In this document: positions 1 to 11,600 of the stretch, in pieces
Layout: each line of letters starts with the position of its first letter
How positions within the stretch are numbered: position 1 is the stretch's first letter
Source of the DNA: Cryptomeria japonica
Lineage: Eukaryota > Streptophyta > Pinopsida > Cupressales > Cupressaceae
Assembly: GCF_030272615.1 (NCBI RefSeq)
Contig: NC_081407.1
Location: forward strand, 99,309,897-99,369,896
DNA: 60,000 bases
Direction of reading: 5' to 3'
The notes under the pieces: generated by a model
What the model was told of the DNA's origin: nothing
Databases searched by the model: none
The model's input: the letters and a program-made list of their open reading frames with translations, nothing else
Translations under genes and position numbers: made by a program

Positions 1-600
1 TAAAATTTAAATATAACATCCTTGAAAAAAGGGATTGAGTTCGACAAGTACGTCAAGAGACAAGTAGCTATTTATTTTCAAAAACTCTGCGAAAAAACTG
101 AAATTTTTTCCCTTTGGCATGCCATTGTCATGCCCATATTTTCTCGTTGCCCATATTTTCTCGAATCATAGATTGGTTAAAAAAACTTAAGTATGACCAA
201 AATTAAATAGCATTAAGTTTTGTTTGGGATGTTAGTTTTGATCAGATTTAAGATTAAATAGCATTAAGTTTTGTTTGGGATGTTAGTTTTGACCAAAATT
301 AAAGATCCGTAGCATCAATTGTCTCGTTAGCTTGGGAACTTGACTTACTATGGGATAGAACATGTTGTTGCTCTGGGCATTCTTTTTTGATATGCCCAAA
401 TTTATGACAGTAATAAAACTTTGACATTTTTTGTTTAGAGTTTGAATCAAAAGTCAAAGTTTCCTTCACTTTGTCCTAATATTGTGTGACAAGTACATTG
501 GACTCAACCCTTTGCAACAAATAAGAATTGAATTTTTCAAAGGTGAGAGATTGATGCTTTGCCAATTGATGCAAATAATCCACAAGTTTAAATGTAATGT
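1..600 (-). mobile_element. Copia-type gag relic (zinc-knuckle end)
   Basis: Read on the minus strand from about 580 to 300, the sequence gives a gag-like C-terminal piece. It contains LTFEKFNSYLLQRVESNV and then a zinc knuckle of the CX2CX4HX4C type (YYCHKFGHIKKECPEQ). The first cysteine of the knuckle is replaced by phenylalanine, and a stop codon lies upstream after VLVTQY, so this is a relic. Positions 1-295 are the adjoining downstream part of the same element and contain a short internal duplication (the segment around AAGTTTTGTTTGGGATGTTAG occurs twice). The whole block recurs in the same orientation at 28530-30040. The Copia assignment rests on the knuckle and on the integrase pieces of the second copy. 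Confidence 0.7.
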
Positions 601-616
601 CCCTTGTTAATTACAG

Positions 617-905
617 AGTACAATGTTTTGCCTGGGTTCAGTTTATAGGAAAATAAATCTGACATCAGGAAAAGAATGTCTATAATATCACTGGAACTAT
701 ACTAATATAACAGTACAGAAGTTAATTAATGAAAAAACAGTAAGTCCATATTTACTTTATTATTTATTACGCAGCGGAAAAGATTTAGAACAGTGGAAAG
801 CCCCTTATTAGCTTAATATATCAGACACAATGCCTGGAATAGATAACAGAATTAAGTATAAATCAGAGATAAATGAATCAGAGACACCAGCATAATAAAT
901 ATCAA
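617..905. repeat. Dispersed direct repeat, copy A
   Basis: The segment starting GAGTACAATGTTTTGCCTGG and ending near ATCAAGAAAATAAT recurs at 2224-2319 plus 3511-3706, where it is split by a solo LTR. Its first 40 bases occur a third time at 2158. A possible LTR-like start, TGTAATGTCCC, lies just upstream at about 594. The two copies could be LTR remnants of one old element, but no primer site or coding region was found between them. Confidence 0.7.
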
Positions 906-1546
906 GAAAATAATCACTAAATCCTGTGTTGGAGATAATTTTCTCATATCACTTTGTGAATAGATGGCGCAAGATCATAGATATCTCTCAACACTAGTAC
1001 AAGAACATATATATTAGAAGCATGTAATGTTCTATGATGATGTTTTCCCTCCATTTGCCAAAGGATCCTTAAGATTTTTATGGATAGATTTCAGGCTGAC
1101 ATATTTTAAGTCTACTGCTGAAATCAGTTCTTATCAGTTGGATAAGTTGTTTCCAGATCTTGAGGGAATAAGGGTGTAGCAATTACTAAATGTGATTCGT
1201 AATCCCTAAATTTCCTAATTAACTCATCTTGGTTTCACAGATTTTTCATTATGACATTATGTTCTTAATTTCAGAAAATTTGATGTCAATCTGTCTAAAA
1301 GGAGAACAGCGGAAGCCCAAGGATGGATTAGTATCCTAAAGATAAGTAGAATGGTGTTGGACTTAACTTTGAGAAACACAAAATCCTTGTGAATGAATTT
1401 TTCCTGATACTTTTATTATTTGGCATTTCTGAGTTTTACTTGAAATGTAGATATGTAAACTACTCTTGTTTCAGTATTTGTTATGTTCAAAAAGTTTCTA
1501 TATTTGTTTACTAATGCCATTTATGGTGAATCTGATGCTTATTCAT
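906..1546. other. AT-rich stretch, nothing recognised
   Basis: No reading frame, RNA gene or repeat is recognisable here. It lies between copy A of the direct repeat and the minisatellite. Confidence 0.5.
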
Positions 1547-2155
1547 AGGTCATACACATGAATACATTTCATGGATCATACATATGAATACACATAAGGT
1601 TTAAAACACCTATATTAGTACTCATAAGGCATAAGGTACACCCATGAATACACATAGGGTGTAAAGAACAAAGTATACAAATGGAAGCACATAAGGCAAG
1701 AAGCATTTACGTAAAACATGGAGTATACACTAAGGCATGAATACATGAAATGTACGCATGAAATATATACATGAATTTACTTAAGGCATGAAGCATACAC
1801 GTGAGTGCACGTAGTATAAAGTATACATATGAGGCATGAAGTAACACACATAAATACCATTAGACGTGAAGTGTAAGGCATAGAATAATGGGTACATGTA
1901 AGGCAAGAAGTAACGCACATTAATATGCATAAGGCATGTTGTAGTGGCACGGAGCAGCTATGTACAAAATGAATCGTGCATTCAAATACACATAAGACAT
2001 GAAATAGACACGTAGATACATGCAAGGCATAGAAATCGTACACTTGAAGGCATGGATCATACACATGGACACACTCAGGTCATGAATCATACACTTGAAT
2101 ACGCATTTGTAAGGCATGGAGCATATATGTGGATACATAAATATACATTTGAAAG
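1547..2155. repeat. Degenerate minisatellite, CATGAATACACATAAGG type
   Basis: The phrases CATGAATACA, CACATAAGGCATGAAG and TATACACATGAA recur with irregular spacing of roughly 25-45 bp over about 600 bp. The Met/Cys/His-rich reading frames on the minus strand here are by-products of the repeat and not genes. Confidence 0.8.
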
Positions 2156-2157
2156 GT

Positions 2158-2319
2158 ACAATGTTTTGCCTGGGTTCAGATTATAGGAAAATAAATCATT
2201 CTCTGACAATCATTCTCTTACAAGAGTACAATGTTTTGCCTGGGTTCAGATTATAGGAAAATAAATCAGACAGCAGGAAAAGAATGTCTATAATATCACT
2301 GGAGCTATGCTTATATAAC
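2158..2319. repeat. Dispersed direct repeat, copy B (left part)
   Basis: The segment ACAATGTTTTGCCTGGG is present twice (2158 and 2226). The second instance continues into the same sequence as copy A and is cut at 2319 by the solo LTR. The rest of the copy resumes at 3511. Confidence 0.75.
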
Positions 2320-3505
2320 TGTAGACACCTAAAAATGGTCAACGCTTGCGGGATCATACTTTAACATTTGCGCATTGCCTCATTTTAAGTTTTTGCGTCG
2401 CATTAACATTTCTCCTATGTCACGCACTTGGTCTTTATCATTTGCGAGCATCGAGTCCTTCTTCTACATTCTTCAGTTGTCTTGCTTTCGAATTTGGTCT
2501 TGGGGATAACAATCTTCATTCATGATTTTGGTCGATCTTTGTCCTTGTTAATCTTGTCATTTTGCGATCGATTTGTCATCGATCGTCGTCCTTCTCAATC
2601 ATGTCAATTTGGATCAATTTGTCATTGTTCCTCGGCGCATTTTATCAATTAAATCATTTATCACATTGGTCATTTATCAATCCAAAATCGAGTCAATTAT
2701 CTTTCAAGACCTAATTCGTCTTCTAGGGTTTTATGATTTATTCATTTAACCTAATTTGTCATTTCTTCCTCATTACAATTAAATCTTTATTTAATTGGCT
2801 AATTATTCTTCCTCTTTGTGAATTAATTAATAAATGACAAATTATTAATTAATTTACCTAATTTCTAATTTTATTATTTCCTCATTTCCTAATTTCTTAA
2901 TTTTCTAATTCTTAATTTCAATTTCCTCCTATTTCTCTCCAAAATTCATGGAAATGACATGTCAATTTGTCATAATTGACAATCAATCAATTTTGACATA
3001 GAAGTTGTCATAATTTGTCATAAATTATCAATCAACAAATTTTGCATAGAAAGTGCATAATTTGTCATAATTTGTCATAATTGACATAATTGATTTGCAA
3101 TTTCCATTTGAATTGAATCATGCTAATCTTGTCATCTCTCCAATTTTTTTATAAATTGGATGAATTTATTCACTCAAATCCCTTGATTCTTAATCCCCTA
3201 ATCCTTAATCAGACTATCGAATTAGGCTTCTAGTACTCTTGATCAAGAATCCCGTCTACTTGCTTTCAATTGTGTGTGCACTTGTAGGTGAGATCCACAA
3301 CTATTTGGAGAGGAAAGAAGAACAATGGAGCCGCATGAAGGAGCATTCAAATCGTGTCTATGGTTTGCATAATTTCTAGTTTTGTATGCTTTGTTTTCAT
3401 GTCTCTATTGAGTGTGTCTTAGGATAGATTCATTGCAATGAATGCACTTGTGATTGATGATTATGTTTATCTTGTTTTGTGATGATTCCTATTTCCTAAC
3501 GTACA
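2320..3505 (+). mobile_element. Solo LTR, TGTAGACACC family
   Basis: This 1186-bp block interrupts the repeat of 2224-3706 exactly. It starts TGTAGACACCTAAAAATGG and ends CTAACGTACA (TG...CA). It is flanked by ATAAC on the left (2315-2319) and TTAAC on the right (3506-3510), a 5-bp target duplication with one mismatch. No internal region follows, so it is a solo LTR left by LTR-LTR recombination. The same LTR start, with a polypurine tract beside it, is found in reverse at 15239 inside the retrotransposon of the synthase intron. The reading frame at 2428-2652 is fortuitous. Confidence 0.85.
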
Positions 3506-3510
3506 TTAAC

Positions 3511-3706
3511 AGTAAAGAAGTTAATCAAAGAAAAAACAGTAAGTCCATATTTACTTTATTACGCAGCGGAATAGATTTAGAACAGGGGAAAGCCCTTTAT
3601 TAGCTTAATATATCAGACACAATGCCTGGAATAGATAACAGAATAAAGTATAAATCAGAGATAAATCAATCAGAGATACCAGCATAATAAATATCAAGAA
3701 AATAAT
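3511..3706. repeat. Dispersed direct repeat, copy B (right part)
   Basis: This continues copy B after the solo LTR and matches 730-905 (for example CGCAGCGGAA and CAGACACAATGCCTGGAATAG). Alignment of both parts with copy A defines the insertion point of the LTR. Confidence 0.8.
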
Positions 3707-3837
3707 TTACGTATTTTATCTTATTATACTGTTAATTTGCCAGGAGACAGAAAGCCTTTGTTTTCTTATGGTCACAACTGATCATGAAGATTCACGTTAT
3801 TATTTGTTCAGAAATTAATGTATATTTAGGTTTCTTA

Positions 3838-4010
3838 ATTTAGTTCTTCCACCCTAGCCAAAGAGGTAGCGGTTCATCATACCAGACCCAAGCCCAGGAG
3901 CAGTCACTTGCCCTCCTGGCCTACTGGCCCGTTACTACACAGTAGGTGGATTACTTGGGTGGGTAATCGACCCCGCTATAGATCCCGTCTCGCTGGAAAG
4001 GCAGTTTTAT
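3838..4010. other. GC-rich patch of unknown nature
   Basis: About 170 bp (from AGTTCTTCCACCCTAGCC to CTCGCTGGAAAGGCAG) is clearly richer in G and C than the surrounding AT-rich DNA. It has a TAGCCAAAGAGG string resembling a tRNA A box and a GGTAATCGACCCC string near a B box, but these lie over 100 bp apart. It may be part of a SINE or another short insertion. No open reading frame supports a gene. Confidence 0.35.
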
Positions 4011-5636
4011 TTGTTCATACTTAGTAAATTTTATTATGCTTTCAGGAAGTTATTCAAGATCAGCACTTCAATCAAAACTATTTATTAAGTTTATTTAAAG
4101 CTACAGAAATCTGTATTAAATTGTTCTTCCAATTTCAAGATATCTTGAGGGACTCATAAATAAGATGAGACAACGTCTGTAAGACTTCCTGTTGAGGCAA
4201 AAGCACAGACTATGCCAATTTTCGTATAATTATCCTGTGTCATTATTTGCACAGAAAGACAACTCCTAATTATCGTATCATCTCAGTATGGAATAATGCA
4301 ATTTATGTAAATACATATATTCTAGATGCAGACATATTTCTACGGCTCATAATAACTCTGAGTATGACGACATACCTGGGTTCTCCGCCTTCGTCTGTCC
4401 CGTCTCTTATCGCTATAGATTTCCCTTTTTTTCCTTTCGTCGTATCGATTTAGTAAAATGCAGTTCACGTATTATTATTTCTGGCTATCACCTTTTGCTG
4501 ACTGGGATCGGATTGCTGTAGATTGTTTTTTCCTATGGAAAAAATATCTTCTTCCCTCCCGATGCTTTATAGGAGGAGGATGGTGACTCAAAGAAGAGTC
4601 ACCACTATTCAAAGTAGCTGACTTTTTCTTTAAGATTATGTGGGCCCCTTTGGAGATAAGTGACCCATGATTTTTTAATATTATTAATTTATTTCATAAA
4701 ACATTTTATGAATAGCATCAGTTAATAAATATTAATTAATTAATAATAATACAATATTAATTAATTAATAGTAATTGTTATATTTATTTCATTTGTGTAT
4801 AAGAAATAAATTAAAATATTAAATTAATAAATAAACAATTAATAATATTTTAATTGCTATATTTAAAATATTTGCTATATTTTGATTGTATTTCTTGATT
4901 GGGAAAAATATGATGACCAAGGACTGAACATGACATTAAAACACTAGTAGCAAACTATATATAACCATATATAACCATAGCAACTATATCTTCTTCGTCT
5001 ACTATATTATTGATACGGGGAAGTCGGATCTCTTAGGTCTTTCATCTTAAGTGAGTTAGCCCTCAATAATCAAGTTTGTATTTTGTAAAAATATTATATT
5101 ATGCCGAAGATGTTTAGTACTTGATTTTTTGCTTGTAATATCTAAATTCCTTTTATCTGCATACGGTTTTCTGCAACAGATAAAGTCTTATTTAAACTGC
5201 GTATGAATTAATTCTGTTTTTGATATTTTATTGCATTTTGCAAAAGAAAAGTCTGTATATGTAAAAGATAGTTGAATATCCAAATGTAAGCATGACCAAT
5301 TGTTCTGCCAACATGAGAACCCAAAATTTGCAAACTTTGCCCTTTATTTATTAGATGTTAGATTCTTTACTATGATCACATGGGAGGGAATCTAACTCTT
5401 GGAAAATGGAAAGACTGTAGATTTGTCCAGTATTTGGGGATATTTTATTTGATTGGTCATGTATAGGATTTATAAAATGTGCATTACACGGTGAATGCAC
5501 TTCATCATGCAATCAAAGCATTTGAATATAATGAAGTTAAGGGTGTGATTTTGATGTTATGGAACTGTCAAAAATCTTCTATTATTTTGAATTTTCATAC
5601 TTTTCTAACTTATTTTACATTTACAAGTTTCTACAG
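4011..5636. other. Upstream region of the argininosuccinate synthase gene
   Basis: This stretch should contain the promoter and the missing first coding exon. Candidates seen are weak. An ATG at 4364 opens a Ser/Pro/Thr-rich stretch (MTTYLGSPPSSVPS). TATATATAACC strings lie at about 4955-4980, followed by a TCTTAA|GTGAGT donor-like site near 5050. Positions 4660-4870 are AT-rich low-complexity sequence. None of these can be tied securely to the gene. Confidence 0.35.
4581..4604. promoter_or_regulatory. Palindrome with two TGACTC (bZIP/GCN4-like) sites
   Basis: TGGTGACTC, the six bases AAAGAA, then GAGTCACCA form a perfect 9-bp inverted repeat. The left arm reads into a full TGACTCA, the core bound by GCN4/AP-1 type bZIP factors. 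It lies about 1 kb upstream of the first recognised exon of an arginine-biosynthesis gene. A regulatory role is inference; the palindrome itself is seen. Confidence 0.3.
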
Positions 5637-8600
5637 GTGGTAGAACATCTCTGCGAGTGTTGTCTTCCAATCAAAACCAAATCTTTTCAAACGTGAGTAC
5701 TTTGGGTAAATTAATGAGTTTATTATGTCTGGAATGAGATTGCCACGTGTCACATCAAGGAGCAATGCATTTCGTATTCATTAATGTTAAATGAAAAGTT
5801 ATTTCTCATTTCACTTGATATCTAGTCAGGAGAATCATCAAGCAAATTGGCAGGGGAAGATATTACTCTCAATGCAAAGTGTTCAAGCAAAGTCTCCCAA
5901 ATTCCAGGTGAAGAATACCTAAAACAAATATTCTAGAGCATTTCAACTTCTAATTTAAAACTTTGGCTGCATTTGAAGATTTGGATTCAATTTATTAATA
6001 TGAAAAATAATTTGATTCTCTATTCTTATGCATTCACTATTAAATTGTATTTGAAGCCTTTTACTATGTTTGCCTAGGCACATAAATTGTGTATTGCATT
6101 GTTATATTCTAGTAGTATGTAATATGGAATTCACACACAGTGATATACAAGTGCAAGATGTCAAGAGGTTTCTTGGTACATGTTGGAGGTTATGCTTGTT
6201 TTTAATGAATCAGCCCATGGCATTAGATTTGCAAGGCATATTATATATTTTCAATCCTTACATGAAGTTGGGTTTCATTTTGACTGTTTTGGACATGTTA
6301 TGACTGTAGTTTTCATGTTAGCATGGTGATGTATAAATCGATGTTAGTCCTGAGTGTTTCTTTTTCATAAAAAAATCAAAACAACAATGTTAAACATGCA
6401 TAAACATATTGACAAGTACCAAATTTAGATTAGAGTCCAGCTTAAACTAGCCAATGTGTATTTGCTGTTGTAGATTAAGTTCTATTTTATTTCTACGATT
6501 CTGTCACTGACACATGAGCATCTTAAACCTCTAGCAAAGAGGCATAGCATATGGAAAATGTCTTATGAATGTTTTTACAAAATTGGAAAAGTTCTATCGT
6601 AAAGGTCATACGCAGATTGTGTATTTTATATGTTATACAAATTATGGCTATTTTATTTTTCTATATATCTGTTATGGCTGTTCTAATCCAGGGAAGAAAA
6701 GGCATTTATTAGGGATGAATAATACATTGTACTTAGAGGTTAATGGTAGCATCATAAGGATCTTCCTTTGTAAATTCTATGAAGGTGCAAATAATATGTT
6801 GTATCATAAGTCATCTGTTTGTTTTATCTCTAAGTTCTAATTAAAAGGTACTATATGAAAGCTGCCTATCTTAGTTTACTGACATCACTGATGGCAGAAT
6901 CTATTCTGTATGGGTTTTTTATTTTTATTTTTGGTATATTTCAAATTTGCAATTGAACTTTTTTCAGAATAACAAGTTATGTGTCAGAGTTTCACTTTTA
7001 TTTTTTCATTTATTCTTAACATTTGCAATGGCTTTTGTATTGTTTTGTCCTTGTTTAGAACTTATTCTAAGATTTCAGAGTTGCAGTTACTGATATTGAA
7101 ATTTGATTATTGTAGCAACTAAAGTGGCATTAGTTGCCGAAGAAAGGACAGAAACACCAAAGGAAAGAAATGGAGGAATACGTGGAAAATTAAATAAAGT
7201 GGTTCTGGCCTATAGTGGTGGATTAGACACGTCAGTGATCGTTCCTTGGCTGAGGTTTGTTTCTTGCTTTTAACTGTTAAATTTTTACTTGAATCACACT
7301 AAACAAACTGTTAACTTCGCTTCTCAATGCTATAAGTGGTTTGGTTGCTATTTGTCATTTACTATCCACCTGCAAATAATAGAATGTGTAATTGTTCAAT
7401 GCAAGGCACAAGTTATAATCAAACGTGTTCTATTGTGGGTCTTTAAAGTGAGCAGAATCTGCCTTTCATTTTGTTTCTGCGATTTCTATAATGTTATTAG
7501 CATGCTGCTATTTACAATGACTTTTATATGGCTGGATGTTACTTCTTATTTTCAAATGTTTTGTAAACATGTCCATGAAATGCATTGTTTACCTACATAC
7601 GCAAACAGATTTGAAGAGCTAGAATGTTTTAATGTTTGAGCACATCAATAATAATGGTGTAGGAAATTGGATTACAAATGATGGATTTGTCACCTATAGT
7701 TATAGTGTATACAATCAGGACTACTAGTATGCTCATAGTTGAAGCGATATGATGGCTCATAAGAAATGAAAACAAAAGTGTGTCATGCAAGAATGGTTGC
7801 ATTGATTACCTTGCCATTAATGGGTGGAATATTGAGTGCCTCCAGCCCATATTGACAGAGGCATTTGGGTGGTGGATGCAGTAATGTTTTGATCATCATC
7901 TGCAACAACAATGATTATGATGTCAGCTTGGCAGCTAAGATCATTCTCTTCATCAGCAAACAATAAGTGATAGAGTATCCTTGATACTCTGTGTTTTTGG
8001 TAATCCCAGAAACATTTAACAGAAACATTTTCCAGTTTCAACCAATGAAATCCCATGTCATTATCAAGCCTAAGAGTTGTGCGTGCAATTTGGGTGCTCA
8101 AATTCATGTTTTACCAAAGACATGGAAAACATACAAATGTTGGGCACGCACAGTATTATAAAAGTATAAATGAAATTCAGCAAAAAAAATGGAAACTAAA
8201 TAAGTATGTACTATTTCTAAAAATTGATGGGGAAAAATAAAATTTAAAAACATACGTTTTACATATGAAAAATGCTGTTGATAAGTTATTTATATGACTT
8301 AAATTTTTTATGTTACATTCACCTAAGAGCTTTATATATAAAAAGCATATGGTTGGACCTAAAACATTAGGCCATTCTATTATGAAGCATGATCTCCTTT
8401 TCCAGGTGCAACTCTATCTTTTTCAACCTATACTCTCATCAGGGTTTAAATTAAAAGAAGACTCCTTGTGAGGATATATATAAAAAACCTCACTGTGGTT
8501 TAAAATTTTTCATCTGGAGAGATCTATTCAAAGTTTAACTCTAAGATCTTTTCCCTATACCAAAAACGGTTAATCTCGCCTTTGCTTTTTATCTTTGTAT

Positions 8601-11600
8601 TTAAGTGCAAAATGGAGCCAAAAGAGATGTATAACAATTCAAAGTTTCAAGCTATTTTTTGAAAAACTTGAGAAACAATACAGCATATGTGGTGGGTTGT
8701 GATTTCTTGGGGTTAATCATGGCTTTCTTGTGTGTAATACTACTAGGATCTACATAGATTATGTTATAGTTCTTTATTTTTCTTTCGTTAATTAAATTAA
8801 GTATTAAATAACTATGTAGTTAGTGATGAGTTGGTAGCTTGTTGACTCCTACGTTGTGTTTTGCAGGGAAAACTATGGCTGTGATGTCGTATGTTTTACT
8901 GCAGATATTGGCCAGGTATGCACATGTTATATATTTGTGCCTGTTGTAAATTTGGTGGCGTTATACCATGAATCCATATTGTGTGTTTGTTGCTAGGTGG
9001 TCTTGAAGGGTTTAGTACTTAAACCAATGTTAAGGCTTTCCTGTTGTGATTTTTAATTCGATGCATTAATGATTTCTTCACCATATTTATGGACTGCACC
9101 CACTACTGACATGCATTTTCATCTGCACCCTTTCTATTCTGCTCTAACGCTTTTAAGATTCTTCTGAATATTAGATGTGGTATCTCAATTCTTAGCTTTC
9201 TGGTTTTTAATGTGCTTAATTGTTTTGGCATCTTCCTTTCTCAAAAATAATAATTTAATAACAATGAAATTCCTGCTTAGAAATTCTTGATGTATTCAGA
9301 AGGTAGGTCAGATGGTACTGTTACTATTATTGTATATATATGCATTTAGCTAAACAAATTGCATTGGCCTAAAGCTCAGAAAATCGCAAGGCATATTTCC
9401 TTGGAATCATCAAATAGGTTTTCAAGAATTTCTGTTTATCTACAAATTCCTATAAATGAGCTCTCTTTCATTTTAAATTTAAAAGCTGTCAATGAATAGT
9501 CTGGCATTGTTACACAAATATCATGTTCCGACATGTTTGGCTCTCTTGGAAAGTTGATATTGTTTCTAAACAAATGGTAAAGAAAGACTTTGAATGCAAT
9601 TATTTCATAAATATAAAACTGTAAAATAATAGGAGCCTTTGCCAATAAACTTTTCTCATGGGTAGTCTGCTAGATCAATTTAAGGAAGCTTAGAAAACGG
9701 AATTCAAAGTTGGCCATTTTCTCATGGGATGCAGCTTGGGGGCACAACTAGAATAATACTACATGATTGACAGCCAGCACCGTAGAGAAAAATTAGAATT
9801 TATTAACCAAAGCATGCTGGCATATCAATCTAATAAAGCATTTTCGATTTTGTGCATAATATATTACTGTAAATCAACAGAAAATGCATGAAAGGAAAAC
9901 AGAATGCCCAAGAACACAAAATTTCCTATATGCAAGTCCATTTCTATTGGAATGATTTTTTCATCTTGCCCCTTCCAGATTAATTTTCTGTATTCTCTTC
10001 TCTGCATTTTGCTTCTCTTTGGGCATTGATACTTTGATATACCTAATTCTAAATATTAGACTGTTGGTTTATGGAATTTTGGTCTATAGGCATCATAAAA
10101 TTAGAAGTTTAAAGCTTTATAATCTGCGGTATTGTTTATATTCTTGTTCCACGCCTTCACCAATTTTTTGGTGTTAATCATCTCACTTAAATAATTGTTT
10201 TGGTCATATATTCAATTTTTTTTTTGGTTAAATTTTGAATATGAAGCATATCGATTGCGAGCACGATTTTTTGTTTGGAGAGAAATAAAAATTGGCCTGT
10301 ATGTTTGCACAAATATGTTGTTTTTGGTTTTTAAGTTAGGTGCTGATGATCTGACAATAGTGTCATCTGCGAGAAAGCCAATAATGTTTGCTCTTTGGCT
10401 TGTAAGAATAATTAGTTTTTTGATTGTGAGATTCTATAATCTGACAATAGCAACATCGGTCATATAGGTGACAAGTGTGGTTGTTCCAAAGTTGGGATTG
10501 TCAGAGGTATGTCCACAAATTTAGTTTTCTAACTTATGTGGACTTTTTGTTTGAAGGGTATTGGTGAAACTGAAGGCTTAGAAGAAAAGGCTACGGCCAG
10601 TGGTGCAAGCCAACTTATCATTCAGGATCTGAAAGAAGAATTTGTGAGAGATTATGTCTTTCCATGTTTGCGTGCTGGTGCAATTTATGAAAGAAAGTAT
10701 TTGCTAGGAACATCAATGGCCCGACCTGTCATTGCAAAGGTCAGTTTTAATTTTCACAAGTTACTATAAATTTATTTTCGTTTAGTATGTCAAGTCATTG
10801 TTTCCATGCAGATATCATGTACCCTTTGATGGTATCATACTAGGACTGGCTAACACACAGAAGACAAGCAACCCACTTTTATAACGCATTATTTAAATTC
10901 TAAAATAAAACATCTAAATATGCTTTTTTGGACAATCCGTAGTTACTATTGCAATAGTACTAAATCAACTTTGATTATTTATTGTCAGACATATATTGAA
11001 TTTGTTTGACAATGTCAATTAAATTATTGACAAATTTGGTCTTTTCATTTGTCTTGGGATGTTATCTTTTTGATGGTCTTGCTTTTAATGTATTTGGTGT
11101 TTGATGGGTCAACTCTAAAGTTTGGTCTTATCATTTGTCTTTGGACATTATTTTTTAGATGGTCTTGCTTTTTAATGTATTTGGTGTGTGATGGGTCAAC
11201 TTCTAAGAAGTCTTGACCCTTGACATGTCACCCCAATGAGCATCACCTAGATGCAATTAGCGCTAAATGTATCATTCGTGCTTATGAGAGATGGATTCAT
11301 GTGAACTGCTACTCATGAAATATGTGTAAATAGATTTGACTAAAATAACGAGAAGTTGAATCTTTGGTAAAACATGTATTGATGCATTGCAAAAAATACG
11401 TCCTAATTGTAAGTGGTAAAATGTTTGTTAGTAAAATAGAATGAGGTGAGAACTTTGCGAGGGTATATCCTTGAAAATAGAATGTGCAACAAAATCCTTG
11501 AAGTTGAATGAGAAATCATCCTGATATTTACATGCAAATTTTATTTATCATTGGTTTTAGAGCATCTCTAATGCAACGTTTCTGATGATTGTTGCCATGG

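Noticed and set aside
1777-2138. Met/Cys/His-rich frames on the minus strand
   Set aside because: They are translations of the minisatellite; composition follows the repeat.
6565-7639. Two open frames of 91 and 116 codons in introns of the synthase gene
   Set aside because: They lie between good splice sites of a conserved gene, are rich in Phe, Tyr and Cys as expected of T-rich introns, and show no motif.
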